Shown here: piece by piece, positions 1 through 9,527 of the stretch
Position numbering within the stretch: the first letter of the stretch is position 1
Layout of the letters: every line of letters begins with the position of its first letter
Origin: Silene conica
Lineage: Eukaryota > Streptophyta > Magnoliopsida > Caryophyllales > Caryophyllaceae
Direction of reading: 5' to 3'
Length of the DNA: 64,000 bases
Assembly (NCBI GenBank): GCA_029255685.2
Contig: CM055313.2
Span: forward strand, 53,111,579 to 53,175,578
Made by a program: the position numbers and the translations under genes
The notes under the pieces: model-generated
Database searches by the model: none
What the model was told of the DNA's origin: nothing
What the model saw: the letters and a program-made list of their open reading frames with translations, nothing else

Positions 1-2
1 CT

Positions 3-2579
3 ATATCGCCCTTTGACTTCGAGTCATATGGCACGTGTGAATCATGTCTCATCGGCAAAATGACTCGTATTTCCTTCAAAGGTGTTGGAATGCGCGCTGC
101 CGACCTATTAGGACTCATACATACAGACGTATGTGGCCCTATGTCGATCAACGCACGAGAAGGCTATAGGTATTTCATCACTTTCACGGATGATTTGAGT
201 AGATATGGCTATGTCTACTTGATGAAGCATAAAAGTGAATCTTTTGACAAGTTCAAAGAATACCAGAATCGGGTACAGAACCAGCTGGGTAGAAAGATTA
301 AAGCACTACGTTCGGATCGTGGTGGTGAGTATCTTTCACACGAGTTTGATCAACACCTAAAAGACTGTGGGATCGTGCTACAGTTGACTCCACCTGGAAC
401 ACCACAATTAAATGGTGTGTCCGAACGGAGAAATCGAACTTTACTTGATATGGTTCGATCCATGATGAGTCACACCGTTGTGCCTGATTCATTATGGGGC
501 TATGCTCTTTTGTCAGCCGCTCTAATACTTAACCGAAGTCCGTCTAAAGCTGTTGACAAGACTCCATTCGAGCTATGGAAGGGAACGGTCCCTAACTTGT
601 CCTTTATTCGGGTTTGGGGCTGCGAGGCTTATGTCAAGTGGAGACACGAGGATAAGCTCGGCCCGCGATCGGTCAAGACATACTTTATAGGCTATCCAAA
701 GGGAACGTTTGGTCATTACTTCTACTCGCCTACCGAACAACGTGTTTTTGTTGCGGCTAGTGCGACGTTCTTAGAGAAAGAATTTCTCGAGAACAAGTCG
801 AGTAATAGAACCTTCGAGTTATCGGAGGTTCAAGAACCAACTACCGAGCAACCATTGGAGGAAACAGTACCTCCAACCGAGGCTGCGGTAGATATCCCTG
901 AGGAACCTAGGAGGTCAGGAAGAGTCTCTATTCCACCGGACAGATACATTGGTATGGTCGAGGAACACGATACAGATGACGTCTTACTCCTAGAGGGTAA
1001 TGAACCCACAACCTATAAAGGTGCCATGACTAGTTCTGACTCAAAGCTATGGCTAGAAGCCATGCAATCCGAGATGGACTCCATGTATGAGAACAACGTG
1101 TGGGATCTTGTGGACCTACCTGCAAAGGTACGTCCCCTTCAATGCAAATGGCTTTACAAGATAAAGCATGCCGTGGAAGGACAACAAGATATCCATAAGG
1201 CTAGACTAGTTGCTAAAGGTTTCACCCAAGTGCCAGGCTTGCACTACGATGAGATCTTTGCACCCGTAGTCATGCTACGTTCCATTCGGATTATCTTAGC
1301 GATCGCTGCATTTCATGACTATGAAATATGGCAAATGGACGTTAAAACCGCCTTCTTAAACGGTTATTTGGAGGAAGAGTTGTACATGGTACAACCCGAG
1401 GGTTTTATCGATCCAGCACATCCTAAGAAAGTTTGCAAGCTTAAGCGTTCCATCTATGGACTTAAGCAAGCATCGCGGAGTTGGAATCATCGCTTCGACC
1501 AAGTGATAAAGGAGAATGGGTTCATTCGATCAGTCGAGGAACCATGTCTCTATATCAAGTCGAGTGGGAGTAAAATTGTATTCCTAGTACTGTATGTCGA
1601 CGACATACTCTTGATTGGGAATGACATACCTCTCTTATCTTCGGTTAAAGCATGGCTGAAAAACCATTTCCAGATGAAAGATCTGGGAGAGGCACAAAGA
1701 ATTTTGGGCATCCGTATCTACAGGGATAGATCACGACGGATGTTGTCTCTCAGTCAGGAATCTTATATAGAGAAGATTCTGGAGAGATTCAGTATGACGA
1801 ACTCCAAGAAGGGGTTCCTTCCTATGACTCCCGGGCTTCACTTGAGCAAAACTCAAGAAGCTAAGTCAGTGGAAGAGAAAGAGCGCATGAGTCGGATTCC
1901 TTATGCTTCGGCAATAGGATCGATCATGTATGCCATGATATGCACACGTCCTGACGTTGCATATGCATTGAGTATGACAAGTCGATTCCAAGCTCATCCA
2001 GGTGAACAACACTGGATGGCCGTGAAAAACATTCTTAAGTACCTACGGAGGACTAAAGATTGGGGATTGACTTATGGAGGCGACTCAACGCTCTGCGCCA
2101 CGGGTTACGCAGATGCTAGCTTCCAAACAGACCGAGATGACTCAAAATCTCAGTCTGGATTTGTCTTTACTCTTAATGGCGCTGCTGTCAGCTGGAAAAG
2201 TTCTAAACAGAGTGTTACAGCAGATTCTACGACTGAGTCCGAGTACTATGCCGCCTCGGAAGCAGCTAAGGAAGCAATATGGATGCGTCAATTCTTACAA
2301 GGACTCTCAGTAGTGCCTAGTTCGAATGACCCAATCACCGTTTATTGTGACAATAGCGGTGCCATCTTCCAAGCTAAGGAGCATAAGTCTAGCAACAAGG
2401 CTAGGCATGTACAACGGAAAGCTCATCTAATCAGAGATTACGTGGAGCAAAAGGAGATTTTTATTGAAAAGATCGCTACGGATGACAACATAGCCGATCC
2501 TCTTACAAAAGCATTACCACGTGATAAGCATGAAGGGCACATTCATTCCATGGGAATTGGATGTGTTCCTAAGTTGTAG
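3..2579 (+). CDS. copia pol polyprotein of element A (integrase, RT, RNase H), 5' truncated by window
   Basis: The frame is open from the first bases to the stop at 2577-2579. An ATG at 60 is internal; the real start lies outside the window. In order it contains the end of the GAG-pre-integrase finger (CESCLIGK), the integrase core with [14 protein letters not shown] and NGVSERRNR, the copia RT with [22 protein letters not shown] and the catalytic YVDDILLIGND, and RNase H with ADASF, STTESEY and the C-terminal IADPLTKAL. The polyprotein would process element RNA into cDNA inside virus-like particles and insert it into the nucleus. The segment between integrase and RT is proline- and glutamate-rich, as expected of a linker. 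The order INT-RT-RH is diagnostic of Ty1/copia. Confidence 0.95.
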   Translation: MSPFDFESYGTCESCLIGKMTRISFKGVGMRAADLLGLIHTDVCGPMSINAREGYRYFITFTDDLSRYGYVYLMKHKSESFDKFKEYQNRVQNQLGRKIKALRSDRGGEYLSHEFDQHLKDCGIVLQLTPPGTPQLNGVSERRNRTLLDMVRSMMSHTVVPDSLWGYALLSAALILNRSPSKAVDKTPFELWKGTVPNLSFIRVWGCEAYVKWRHEDKLGPRSVKTYFIGYPKGTFGHYFYSPTEQRVFVAASATFLEKEFLENKSSNRTFELSEVQEPTTEQPLEETVPPTEAAVDIPEEPRRSGRVSIPPDRYIGMVEEHDTDDVLLLEGNEPTTYKGAMTSSDSKLWLEAMQSEMDSMYENNVWDLVDLPAKVRPLQCKWLYKIKHAVEGQQDIHKARLVAKGFTQVPGLHYDEIFAPVVMLRSIRIILAIAAFHDYEIWQMDVKTAFLNGYLEEELYMVQPEGFIDPAHPKKVCKLKRSIYGLKQASRSWNHRFDQVIKENGFIRSVEEPCLYIKSSGSKIVFLVLYVDDILLIGNDIPLLSSVKAWLKNHFQMKDLGEAQRILGIRIYRDRSRRMLSLSQESYIEKILERFSMTNSKKGFLPMTPGLHLSKTQEAKSVEEKERMSRIPYASAIGSIMYAMICTRPDVAYALSMTSRFQAHPGEQHWMAVKNILKYLRRTKDWGLTYGGDSTLCATGYADASFQTDRDDSKSQSGFVFTLNGAAVSWKSSKQSVTADSTTESEYYAASEAAKEAIWMRQFLQGLSVVPSSNDPITVYCDNSGAIFQAKEHKSSNKARHVQRKAHLIRDYVEQKEIFIEKIATDDNIADPLTKALPRDKHEGHIHSMGIGCVPKL

Positions 2580-3441
2580 TACTCTTTTATGAATTCATGT
2601 AATAATTCATTTTCTCGTGTACTCTATTCAACCTTATTGTTATGATATAAAATGTTTTGTTTCTCATGTGGAATTGTACGCCAATTTTGAACACCACAAA
2701 GTGAACTGATTAACATTACATCGTTTTGGTCCTTGATTACCCACTTGAGCTGATAACTCAGGTAATCATTTTGTGACGTTGGTTGATGGTGGGTTCAACA
2801 AGCCATAAGTCACGTGGATGACTGACCAATCACAAAGGCGAGTTATACGGATATCTCGTAGGACACCCCGTGACATCGTTATGGAGTCCTAAATGTTTTA
2901 TAACATTGGGTGCCAGGTCGTGGATAGGACCTCCATAGTGTTCCTTAGAGTCGAGTCTTTTGACTTTCAACTGTTTCTTGAGATTAAGACAGATTTTGGG
3001 TAACTTTGGTTTCTTTCCCACGGTCACCGTAACAGGGGCCAAGAGGATTTTTTCTGGGTTATTTCATGCTGGGCGATATCGGCAGGATTCGAGTTGAGGG
3101 AAATATCCAAACCCTTATCAGGATTTTATCATTTCTCAGGGCCACTCGAGGAGTAGTAACTGAAATGCATGGCCATGCTCGAATACAGATTCGTTTTATC
3201 AGTTAAGTTACTCTCTAGTCGGGGAAACCACTCTTGATACAGATCGCTTGTGAGATACGACCTTTGCGAATGCGGATTTGCAAATTGTCTTACATTGAGT
3301 GGGAGAAATTTTAAAAGGATATGAGATTCGGTTATCGCACCTACACTTGTACGGACAAGTGGGAGTTTGTTGGAGATTGTGTCCTCCACATGTAGTGTGA
3401 TAACGTCATTGCACATACCCTTGTACGGACAAGTGGGAGAT
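2580..3441 (+). other. long 3' non-coding region of element A
   Basis: About 860 bp separate the pol stop from the 3' LTR, far more than most copia elements have. The same stretch occurs in B, in C (reverse complement) and, more diverged, in D. It contains a strongly conserved block around 3135-3250, two open frames on the opposite strand (2830-3042 and 3129-3416), a relic LTR head at 3368-3420 and the functional purine tract at about 3429-3440. No sense-strand coding frame is visible. Confidence 0.7.
3368..3420 (+). repeat. relic LTR head upstream of the 3' LTR (element A)
   Basis: A purine tract (GACAAGTGGGAG) followed by TGTTGGAGATTGTGTCCTC occurs here, and the tract plus TGTTGGG occurs again about 74 bp further on at the true LTR. 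The first copy resembles the LTR starts of elements D (35163) and J (63025) more than the LTR start of A itself. I infer a leftover from an ancestral LTR. Equivalent copies are at 25086-25137 (B) and 48133-48184 (C, opposite strand). Confidence 0.6.
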
Positions 3442-4440
3442 TGTTGGGACTGGTGTCCTTGACAATTAAGTACAATGACTTATTAAATCTCTTTAAGGAT
3501 CACAAGGGCAGACTTTTGTATTATTACCAGTTGATCCACGTTTATCAATAACGGTTGGCTTGCTAGATAAGTTTGACGTTATTGTCATACGGATGGCGGT
3601 GATCAACTGGTCCCTATACGTCACACCTATAGGACACGTTTGAGAGATGTGAAGGTATGAAAATACAATCACATTTATGCCGGATATGACTAAACAGTTA
3701 GTCAGAGGTATTGACTATTAAATTAGTCAATAAGATGTTGAGATTATTATTTAATACGGATTAAATAATTTTAGCTAATACGGATTACATGATTAATTCG
3801 TAAATTAAATATAAACAGTTATATTTAATTAAATATTGTATTTGCAAATTAATATAAACAGTTATATTAATTTAGGTAATTATACAATATCGTATTTTAT
3901 CAGACCGTTATTAATATATCGACTATATTAATATCTGATAACATGTTACGATTTATAATTAAATCCCGCAAATAATATTTAGCAAATCGGGTCGAATCAC
4001 TCAAAGGAATAAGGTAAGAGTGGGAAAAGCCCACCCTCACCTCCAGTCCATTCGGCCGACCCAACTGCTACATAAGGAGAGTCTTTCTCCTTATGTCAGT
4101 GACTGGTTATCTCAAAAATCTCAAAAATCTCAAGAATTAGGGTTTTGAGAATATTCCTTTCCCAAAACTCAGATCTCACATCTAAAACCTCACAAAAGCT
4201 CTCCCCATATTGCAAGGCAATTGGAGGGTATTTTCTAGCACACGCGGCATCGTCTCAATCTAAGTCTTGGGTGCAAGTTATAGGAGGGAATTTATCTTAA
4301 TTCCTGTTCTTAGGCCATAAGCACAAAGGACCAAAGGTTGACTTCTTTTCATGTTTTGTTTTTCTTATGACTATAATCTCAACTGTAATTTTCATTATAA
4401 TCCTGCAAGTTTAGGGAGAATACATGCTATATTCCCCACA
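3442..4440 (+). repeat. 3' LTR of copia element A (999 bp)
   Basis: The LTR starts TGTTGGGACTGGTGTCC and ends ATTCCCCACA, with the usual TG...CA ends. It contains the nested inverted repeat seen in all LTRs of the family and an 11-bp perfect hairpin at 4070-4096. It is preceded by a purine tract ending GTGGGAGAT. It aligns throughout with the 993-bp LTRs of B. Confidence 0.95.
4070..4096 (+). other. LTR hairpin (element A)
   Basis: The arms ACATAAGGAGA and TCTCCTTATGT are perfectly complementary over 11 bp around a 5-base loop (GTCTT). The same hairpin is in the B LTRs at 13032-13058 and 25790-25816. In the C LTRs (47456-47482 and 61287-61313, opposite strand) it has altered bases. The position in the 3' third of the LTR suggests it lies in the transcript leader; its role is unknown. 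Confidence 0.6.
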
Positions 4441-4547
4441 CGTTTTGCTTCAATACCAAAGATAATTTTTTATTTGCCAAATGAATAATAAACAAGTGAG
4501 TTCTATATTTCATGTCTGCTATTTGCTATTTTTTCAATGGTAAGATC

Positions 4548-4682
4548 ATGCCATCAGCTCAACCCATCCCTCTTAAGCCTCAGAGTTTGTGGTCATTGTC
4601 TACAGCAGTTGGGGTAAAAGCTAGGCTGCTAGGGGAAGAAAGCACTCCTGCTCGGGAACTACCAAATTCTTGTGGACTGTGA
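4548..4682 (+). other. short open frame, possible captured exon, unrecognised
   Basis: An ATG-started frame of 44 codons contains the stretch KPQSLWSLSTAVGVKARLLG and ends at a TGA. Its composition looks protein-like, but I do not recognise the family. It is on the strand opposite to the other captured exons in this block, so it may be chance. No splice sites or promoter were assigned. Confidence 0.2.
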
Positions 4683-4994
4683 TTTAATCCGATAGTCACC
4701 TCACATCTTAAAGTAGTTAAAGGATCAGTGATCAATCACTACCAACCAACAAGATTGAAGTTCCTATAAGTTAATATACTAAACAGCACCCTAGTCTCTT
4801 CCGTGGTACATCTAGGGTTCTATAATCCTGATCCAAAGTCAAATTGATCAATGTGTCACTATTCACAAACAAAAAAGGAGACTCGGATTGAGATTTGCAT
4901 CAAGGTGTCTGATGGAGAATGGTAGATAAGCCTTGATGAAAAATGTGGAGAATAATATAAAATGAAAAAAGGAATGAAAAGAGAAGCAACCTAC

Positions 4995-5925
4995 TGAACT
5001 TTATTAAATTGGTCTCTCATGTCATCCTCGAGATTACCACAACTGAGAACAGCCTCCTTAAGTTGATCTGAAACATAACAAAACAAGTTAGAGGTGCAAC
5101 CATGCAAGGCATTTCAACCAAAATCGAAAACATAGAATACTGCGTCAGTTATCTACCTAACTCAATATGTACTTCATAAAGTACAATTGTAATCAATCAT
5201 CATTCTGTGTTCTCTCAGATACCTTTACCTGGTTTCCACACTTTCCAGCATATAGCATCATGTTCAAGTACTAAATCAAAAATAAACGAAGATAATTTAG
5301 GAGCCTTACTTTCAACAATCCGTTTTCGAGCTTCGCTCAACTGTGGCCACTCAGAGGATTCACGAATAGCTTTGAATGTTTCATAAAGGGGCTTATTTTG
5401 GCCTAGCCTAGGATCATATTTCATCTTATCCGACTGCACAAAGTAATTCAAATTTATTATAAGCACCAACATGAGTAGGGTAAACCAAACTATGTCGAAG
5501 CCTACAATTTAGTCTATAGTATGTATCAACTAAGCTATCAATATAGCGCATCAACTCATGAATCAAGAAACCATCAATTACAATCACAAGTGAAAATCAA
5601 TACAAAAGCAAAACCCTAGAAGTAACAAAACTAATCACTCACTCTACAGAAGTCAACTTGTGTACACTTGGAAAACTAAAAGTAGTGGAACAATCAAGAT
5701 TAACAGACTATGCTCCTAAGAGAATGCTACTATTTGAAGGAAGCAAGAAGAGGTCGAGCAAATGCGGATCAGACACAAATTCAATTCTTTAGCCATAATA
5801 GACGAATGAATAGTGATACCTGGACGTCCTCGATAGCAGCGTGAAGTTTAGGAGAGTCTTGAACAGACTTAAGGTGATTAACCATCCCCCAAGCGACGGT
5901 TAGCTTATCAACCATACATCTCTAA
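4995..5925 (-). pseudogene. M3-family oligopeptidase (TOP/organellar oligopeptidase-like) gene fragment, three exons
   Basis: Three exons can be read on the minus strand. Exon 5820-about 5925 gives VDKLTVAWGMVNHLK followed by DSPKLHAAIEDVQ. Exon 5310-5433 gives RLGQNKPLYETFKAIRES and LSEARKRIVE. Exon 4995-5067 gives QLKEAVLSCGNLEDDMRDQF. These follow one another in the N-terminal helical part of plant M3 thimet-type oligopeptidases, which degrade short peptides in plastids, mitochondria and cytosol. The borders carry AG before and GT after the exons. The catalytic HEXXH domain is absent, so no peptidase can be made. This is a captured fragment whose intact parent should be elsewhere in the genome. 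The family match is from memory of conserved motifs, not from a search. Confidence 0.7.
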
Positions 5926-6496
5926 TGGATAAGATGAAATAACAAACCTTTTTGTCAATTTTGGTACAATAAACAGTTCTTGCTTGATAAAGTTTGTCTT
6001 CCGGTAAGGGATACTGTAAATTGCAACTGACTTCTATCGTTATTTCCTTCCTAAGTCTGGTATAAAGGGTCTACATTTTATGAATATGTAATGCTTCTGC
6101 TGATCTATAATTGAGATGACTATCGAATGTTCGAGTTCGACTAATTGATATTCTGCACATGACTTGTTTTTCGTAAAGCGTGTCTGATTTTTTAGTATGT
6201 TGTATAGGTTATTCTTGACAACAGCCATGCAATTGGGTTCACTTCCTTTGTCTGTTTTATTTGGTTCTAGATAGCTAAGAGTTTAAGCATTCTATTGAAG
6301 TTTTTCCTCTGATTGCTAAAGTTAGAGTAGGTTTACTTTATAATTTGCATTCGTTTGATTGTTGCCTTTTTCTTGTTCGTGGTTGGTTTATGTGGAAACA
6401 GACAAGTGCAATGGAAAATCTGTTGTTTAAGTGAAGACTAATAAAACAAATAACAAGGAAATTAAAAAAAGAGTAAAGAGATATATAGATAGATAC

Positions 6497-6640
6497 ATAA
6501 ATAAGCAGCCCTGGAGTTTTCTCTCTCGACTTCATTAGCAACACGAAGAATAAGAGCAATAACAGCAAGAGAAGACTGAACCAGCTCACTATCACCAGGA
6601 ACACTATCACCCTTTGTAGGATCAATCATGGTCGGAGCTC
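6497..6640 (-). pseudogene. callose synthase (GSL) N-terminal exon fragment
   Basis: On the minus strand the frame reads DSELVQSSLAVIALILRVAN then EVERENSRAAYLC. This closely follows the conserved start of plant callose synthases, where a Vta1-like domain has SEVVPSSL...APILRVANEVE..NPRVAYLC. A GT donor follows immediately at 6496. Callose synthases are large plasma-membrane glucan synthases; only this N-terminal scrap is present, without transmembrane or catalytic parts. The upstream border is uncertain. It sits between an unrecognised exon and the oligopeptidase exons on the same strand. Confidence 0.6.
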
Positions 6641-6736
6641 TCGCCATCCTCAGCAATACCCCTTCAATCATGTAAAACGTAAATCTTATTAGCAAGATAT
6701 CAACGCTGCTTTTGGCCTTTCACAAGCCTACTAAAC

Positions 6737-6889
6737 CTGAAGCTCAAATGAAGATGAAGGGACAGTACATGGAGCGAGTTTCTTGAAAGCAGCATCATAT
6801 TCAAAGGATCTGAAATCTCCATTAGGGGAACCCTTTGGAGGCTCACCAAAATTATAAAGATCAGGATTTTCAACTGTTTGTTGAGGGTC
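6737..6889 (-). pseudogene. unrecognised captured exon (51 codons)
   Basis: A 153-bp stretch on the minus strand is open in one frame, is bounded by ACAG at its start and GTTTAG at its end, and encodes NPDLYNFGEPPKGSPNGDFR and FEYDAAFKKLAP. The exact multiple of three and the splice borders make it look like a real internal exon. I do not recognise the protein. Confidence 0.45.
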
Positions 6890-7308
6890 CTGTACATGAA
6901 TAAAATCTTTATGAAGTTGATGACAAGTGATTGTACTGCTAGAGCTGCAGAAAAATGGAGTTGAACCTTTGTAATTAACCCTATGCTATTATAAACACCC
7001 AGAAAGTTTTAATTGTAACCTTACCATGCCCTTGTTGACGAGATTAATAGAAACCCTAGAAATTTGGGGGAAATTATAAATGGTTTTATATTCAACACCA
7101 CACAAACAAGAACTAATATTCCTAATTGCTAAATAAAATCAAAATAATATTCAGTAGAGAAGAATGGAACAACCTGAAATCTGCATAGTTGTCCAACGAT
7201 CTAATCCAATTGTATGACAATAGCTTATGATTAATAGTGAAAACTTTGGGGAATAAACACAATAAACACGCTAAATCAGAACCCTAATTAATCAAACGAA
7301 ATCAGTAC

Positions 7309-7387
7309 CTGTGCTTTAGCGGCGGCGATGTGATTGCCAATATGGAAAGAGCCTTCAACGAACCCTAAACCCACTTCAGTAAATGCT
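7309..7387 (-). pseudogene. unrecognised captured exon (26 codons)
   Basis: A 79-bp minus-strand stretch bounded by TTTTAG and GTACTG is open and encodes AFTEVGLGFVEGSFHIGNHI followed by AAAKAQ. It probably belongs to a different gene from its neighbours, or to the same unknown gene as the exon at 6737-6889. I do not recognise the family. Confidence 0.4.
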
Positions 7388-7786
7388 CTAAAAAAAAATA
7401 TCTCATCTCAAACTCAATCAAATAAACATTAAAGATCAAAACTTCAACAAAAAAATCACAAAAAAAAACTAAGAAAAAAGTAGACATACATCGAGAGAGA
7501 ACAATCGATTGTTGTAACAACAGCAGCGAGACAAATTAATCGAATTTTCTACAAATGGTTATCAAGTTTCTTGTCCTAATTCCAATGGCCATTTATTATG
7601 TTTTGTTATCAGCTTATAGTTGTTGATAACTACTTGACCAAAATTTATAATAAACAGGTCAAATCAGAACCCTACAAGAGTCTGCCAGAAAAACAAGTTA
7701 ATTAAGAAGACAAAAATTAGAACCATTTTAGGAAGAAGATAGGTGGGGCTGGCCTCATTAATTATCTGCTGAGGATTAGAACATAC

Positions 7787-7911
7787 CTATCAAAAGGTTT
7801 TCGTCCTGTCATTAGCTCCATAATGACCACGCCAAAACTGTAGACGTCGCTTTTTAGGGTATACTCACCGGAATCAGCGACCTCAGGTGCACACGCATTG
7901 TGGTTAACTGC
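7787..7911 (-). pseudogene. receptor-like kinase exon fragment (STRUBBELIG-receptor-like)
   Basis: A 125-bp exon on the minus strand, bounded by TATGCAG and GTATGTT, encodes [20 protein letters not shown] then [15 protein letters not shown]. This is kinase subdomains VIII-IX: the APE motif, the invariant D of DVYSFG and the following helix of plant receptor-like kinases. The wording of the motif is closest to the STRUBBELIG-receptor family as I remember it, but other leucine-rich-repeat kinases cannot be excluded. The catalytic loop, DFG and extracellular parts are absent, so it is non-functional. Confidence 0.65.
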
Positions 7912-8158
7912 CTGCATAAAATACGAGCAGGCAATATATCAGATATTGAATTAGGTTAATTATATAAAGCTAATGAATGACGCGTCGAAAACCCTAAATA
8001 TCTAATCAAACTCTGAAATCAATAAGATAACAACAACCAAGAACAAAAATCAAACACTACCCATTTCAATTCAATCCTAATAACAACAACCCATTAACTC
8101 TAATTTAACAATAAACATGAAATACAATCAATCAATGTGAATGTAATAAAAATAAGGG

Positions 8159-8401
8159 TCAAATGCGGAAATACCTTGGAAGAAGATGAATGTGAAGAAC
8201 TTGGGAAGATGTGTGGCGAAAGTACCCAAATCGCAGAAAAACGATTACCAAGATCCAAAAAATGATGAAGATCATGTTGGCGAAAATATCAGATGGCAGA
8301 AAATTGAGGGAGAATGAAGAGAATGAAGAGAATTGGGAAGTAAAAATGAGAAAGCAAAGGTAAAGAAATGAGAAGAGGACAAAGGGGAGAATGTTCATCA
8401 C
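8159..8401 (-). other. pyrimidine-rich 5'-UTR-like stretch with upstream TATA-like site
   Basis: On the minus strand this stretch is CT-rich with an ATG-initiated frame of 80 codons that is mostly hydrophobic because of the TTT and CTT runs. It is followed by an AG|GTATTT donor-like site near 8176, and a CTATAAATG TATA-like motif lies just upstream near 8454. It looks like the promoter and first non-coding exon of a captured plant gene rather than a protein-coding gene. The kinase exon follows on the same strand. Confidence 0.3.
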
Positions 8402-8464
8402 GCGTGAGGCATGAAAAACACTGGCCTACTGTTCCATTTTCCCAAGTTCTCACATTTATAGGGG

Positions 8465-9527
8465 TTGTAGATTGTCAATGATACTGCTTTTCAATGAAGA
8501 TTAAATGTATTAGTTTTACAATCGTTGTCAAGATCAATTATGTAATCTAATGTGGCTTTAGTTTTTGGGTTACTTTTCCGTAATGGTGGAAAGTCATCAA
8601 GTGATGTAATTTATGAGATCTCGCATCTCCGCTTTGTATTTTATTTATTATTTATTTTTAGATCAAATGTAAATAGGATTTGCATTGTAATAGCTTAGAA
8701 TAAAAAAAAAGAAGAAGAAGAAGAAGAAGAAGAAGAAGAAGAAGAAGAAGAAGAAGAAGAAGAAGAGGAGGAGGAGTTTGGTGCGTCCGGGTCTCTATTT
8801 CCAGTTTACATCACAAGATGAAGAACGGTGATCCATGAAGCTTCTAGGGTCCATGTGATTGGATTCCAAGTTGTATTTACTGTTTTTCATAGGATAGGCC
8901 ACACTAGGATTTTATGTTTTATGTTCTTTTCTTCATTGCTTGAATGTTGCATGTCATTATATTCCGCCTAAACCAAACCACCTATATGCATGTAAAATGA
9001 CTCATGTAGATTATTTTGCATTTTGACATATGATGTTTTATTTATGCCATCACTTATTCCTACTCATCTCAAAAAACTTCACTTAAATGATTTTAAAATA
9101 GTGATTGGATCCCACTCTACATAAAATTGAGAAATTAGCCTTTCTAGATCAAACAACTATGAATCTGTTGTTCGTCGGTGGACATATAGGACATGTTGTT
9201 ATCTCCATATGGACCCCTTCTACCTCGGATAAGTAGTGTGTTGTGACCTAGTTGAACTCAACACAATGATTCAATCAAGTTATTTAAGTAATTGTGGACT
9301 AATAGATAAATTTAGAAAATTTGTCGACTGAGACTTTTAATGTAGAACCAGTTAAAGGGTTAACTCACCAAATCGGGATTTGGGTCTTGGGATACATTAT
9401 ATAATTCTTTGAGTGAGATCGATTATATTATGTCGTATATCTTTTTTTAAAAAGATTTTAAATTCAATGATTTACTCATGTTCGTTTATTTTCTCAATTG
9501 TAGATCATTTAATATCTACTATTAAAA
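8465..9527 (+). other. leader of element D between PBS region and gag
   Basis: This stretch aligns with 14215-15265 of element B, for example at AGGATAGGCCACACTAGGA and ACTCATGTAGA. No open reading frame of note is present. It contains the GAA microsatellite, which B lacks. Confidence 0.7.
8701..8776 (+). repeat. (GAA)n microsatellite, ending in (GAG)n
   Basis: A run of about 20 GAA units starts after a short A tract and ends in GAGGAGGAGGAG. It lies in the D leader and is absent from the equivalent place in B and C, so it expanded in D. Confidence 0.95.

Larger units (their letters stand above)
1..4440 (+). mobile_element. Ty1/copia element A, 3' part (family of B and C)
   Basis: This is the right-hand part of a copia LTR retrotransposon; its 5' LTR, gag and protease lie outside the window. 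From left to right it has the end of the GAG-pre-integrase zinc finger, integrase, reverse transcriptase and RNase H, an unusually long 3' non-coding stretch of about 860 bp, a purine-rich tract and a 999-bp 3' LTR. It is nearly identical over its whole length to element B and to the reverse complement of element C, so all three are recent copies of one family. The visible part looks whole. The sequence after the LTR (from 4441) is unrelated to the element. The target duplication cannot be checked because the left end is missing. Confidence 0.95.
4441..8464 (-). mobile_element. block of captured host-gene fragments (Pack-type element, Helitron or Pack-MULE), ends not resolved
   Basis: Between element A and the leader of element D lies about 4 kb holding exon-sized pieces of at least three recognisable, unrelated plant genes: an M3 oligopeptidase, a callose synthase and a receptor-like kinase. 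It also holds two clean but unrecognised exons and a pyrimidine-rich 5'-UTR-like stretch. All recognised pieces are on the minus strand and keep their GT...AG splice borders and introns. Same-strand fragments with retained introns are typical of Helitron capture and are also seen in Pack-MULEs. I could not find terminal inverted repeats or a convincing CTRR hairpin end. The right border is where homology to the D leader begins, about 8465. The left border is the insertion point of element A or lies outside the window. Confidence 0.6.

Noticed and set aside
298-492. Open frame on the minus strand opposite integrase of element A, repeated at 17016-17210 and 51060-51254
   Set aside because: It is a shadow of the conserved integrase frame; its recurrence only reflects the copies of the element.
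6040-6228. Minus-strand frame of 62 codons in the gene-fragment block
   Set aside because: AT-rich, no splice context, no recognisable motif; probably intron.
8159-8401. 80-codon hydrophobic minus-strand frame considered as a membrane protein
   Set aside because: The hydrophobicity comes from CT-rich 5'-UTR-like sequence; no homologue is recognised and a splice donor lies within it.
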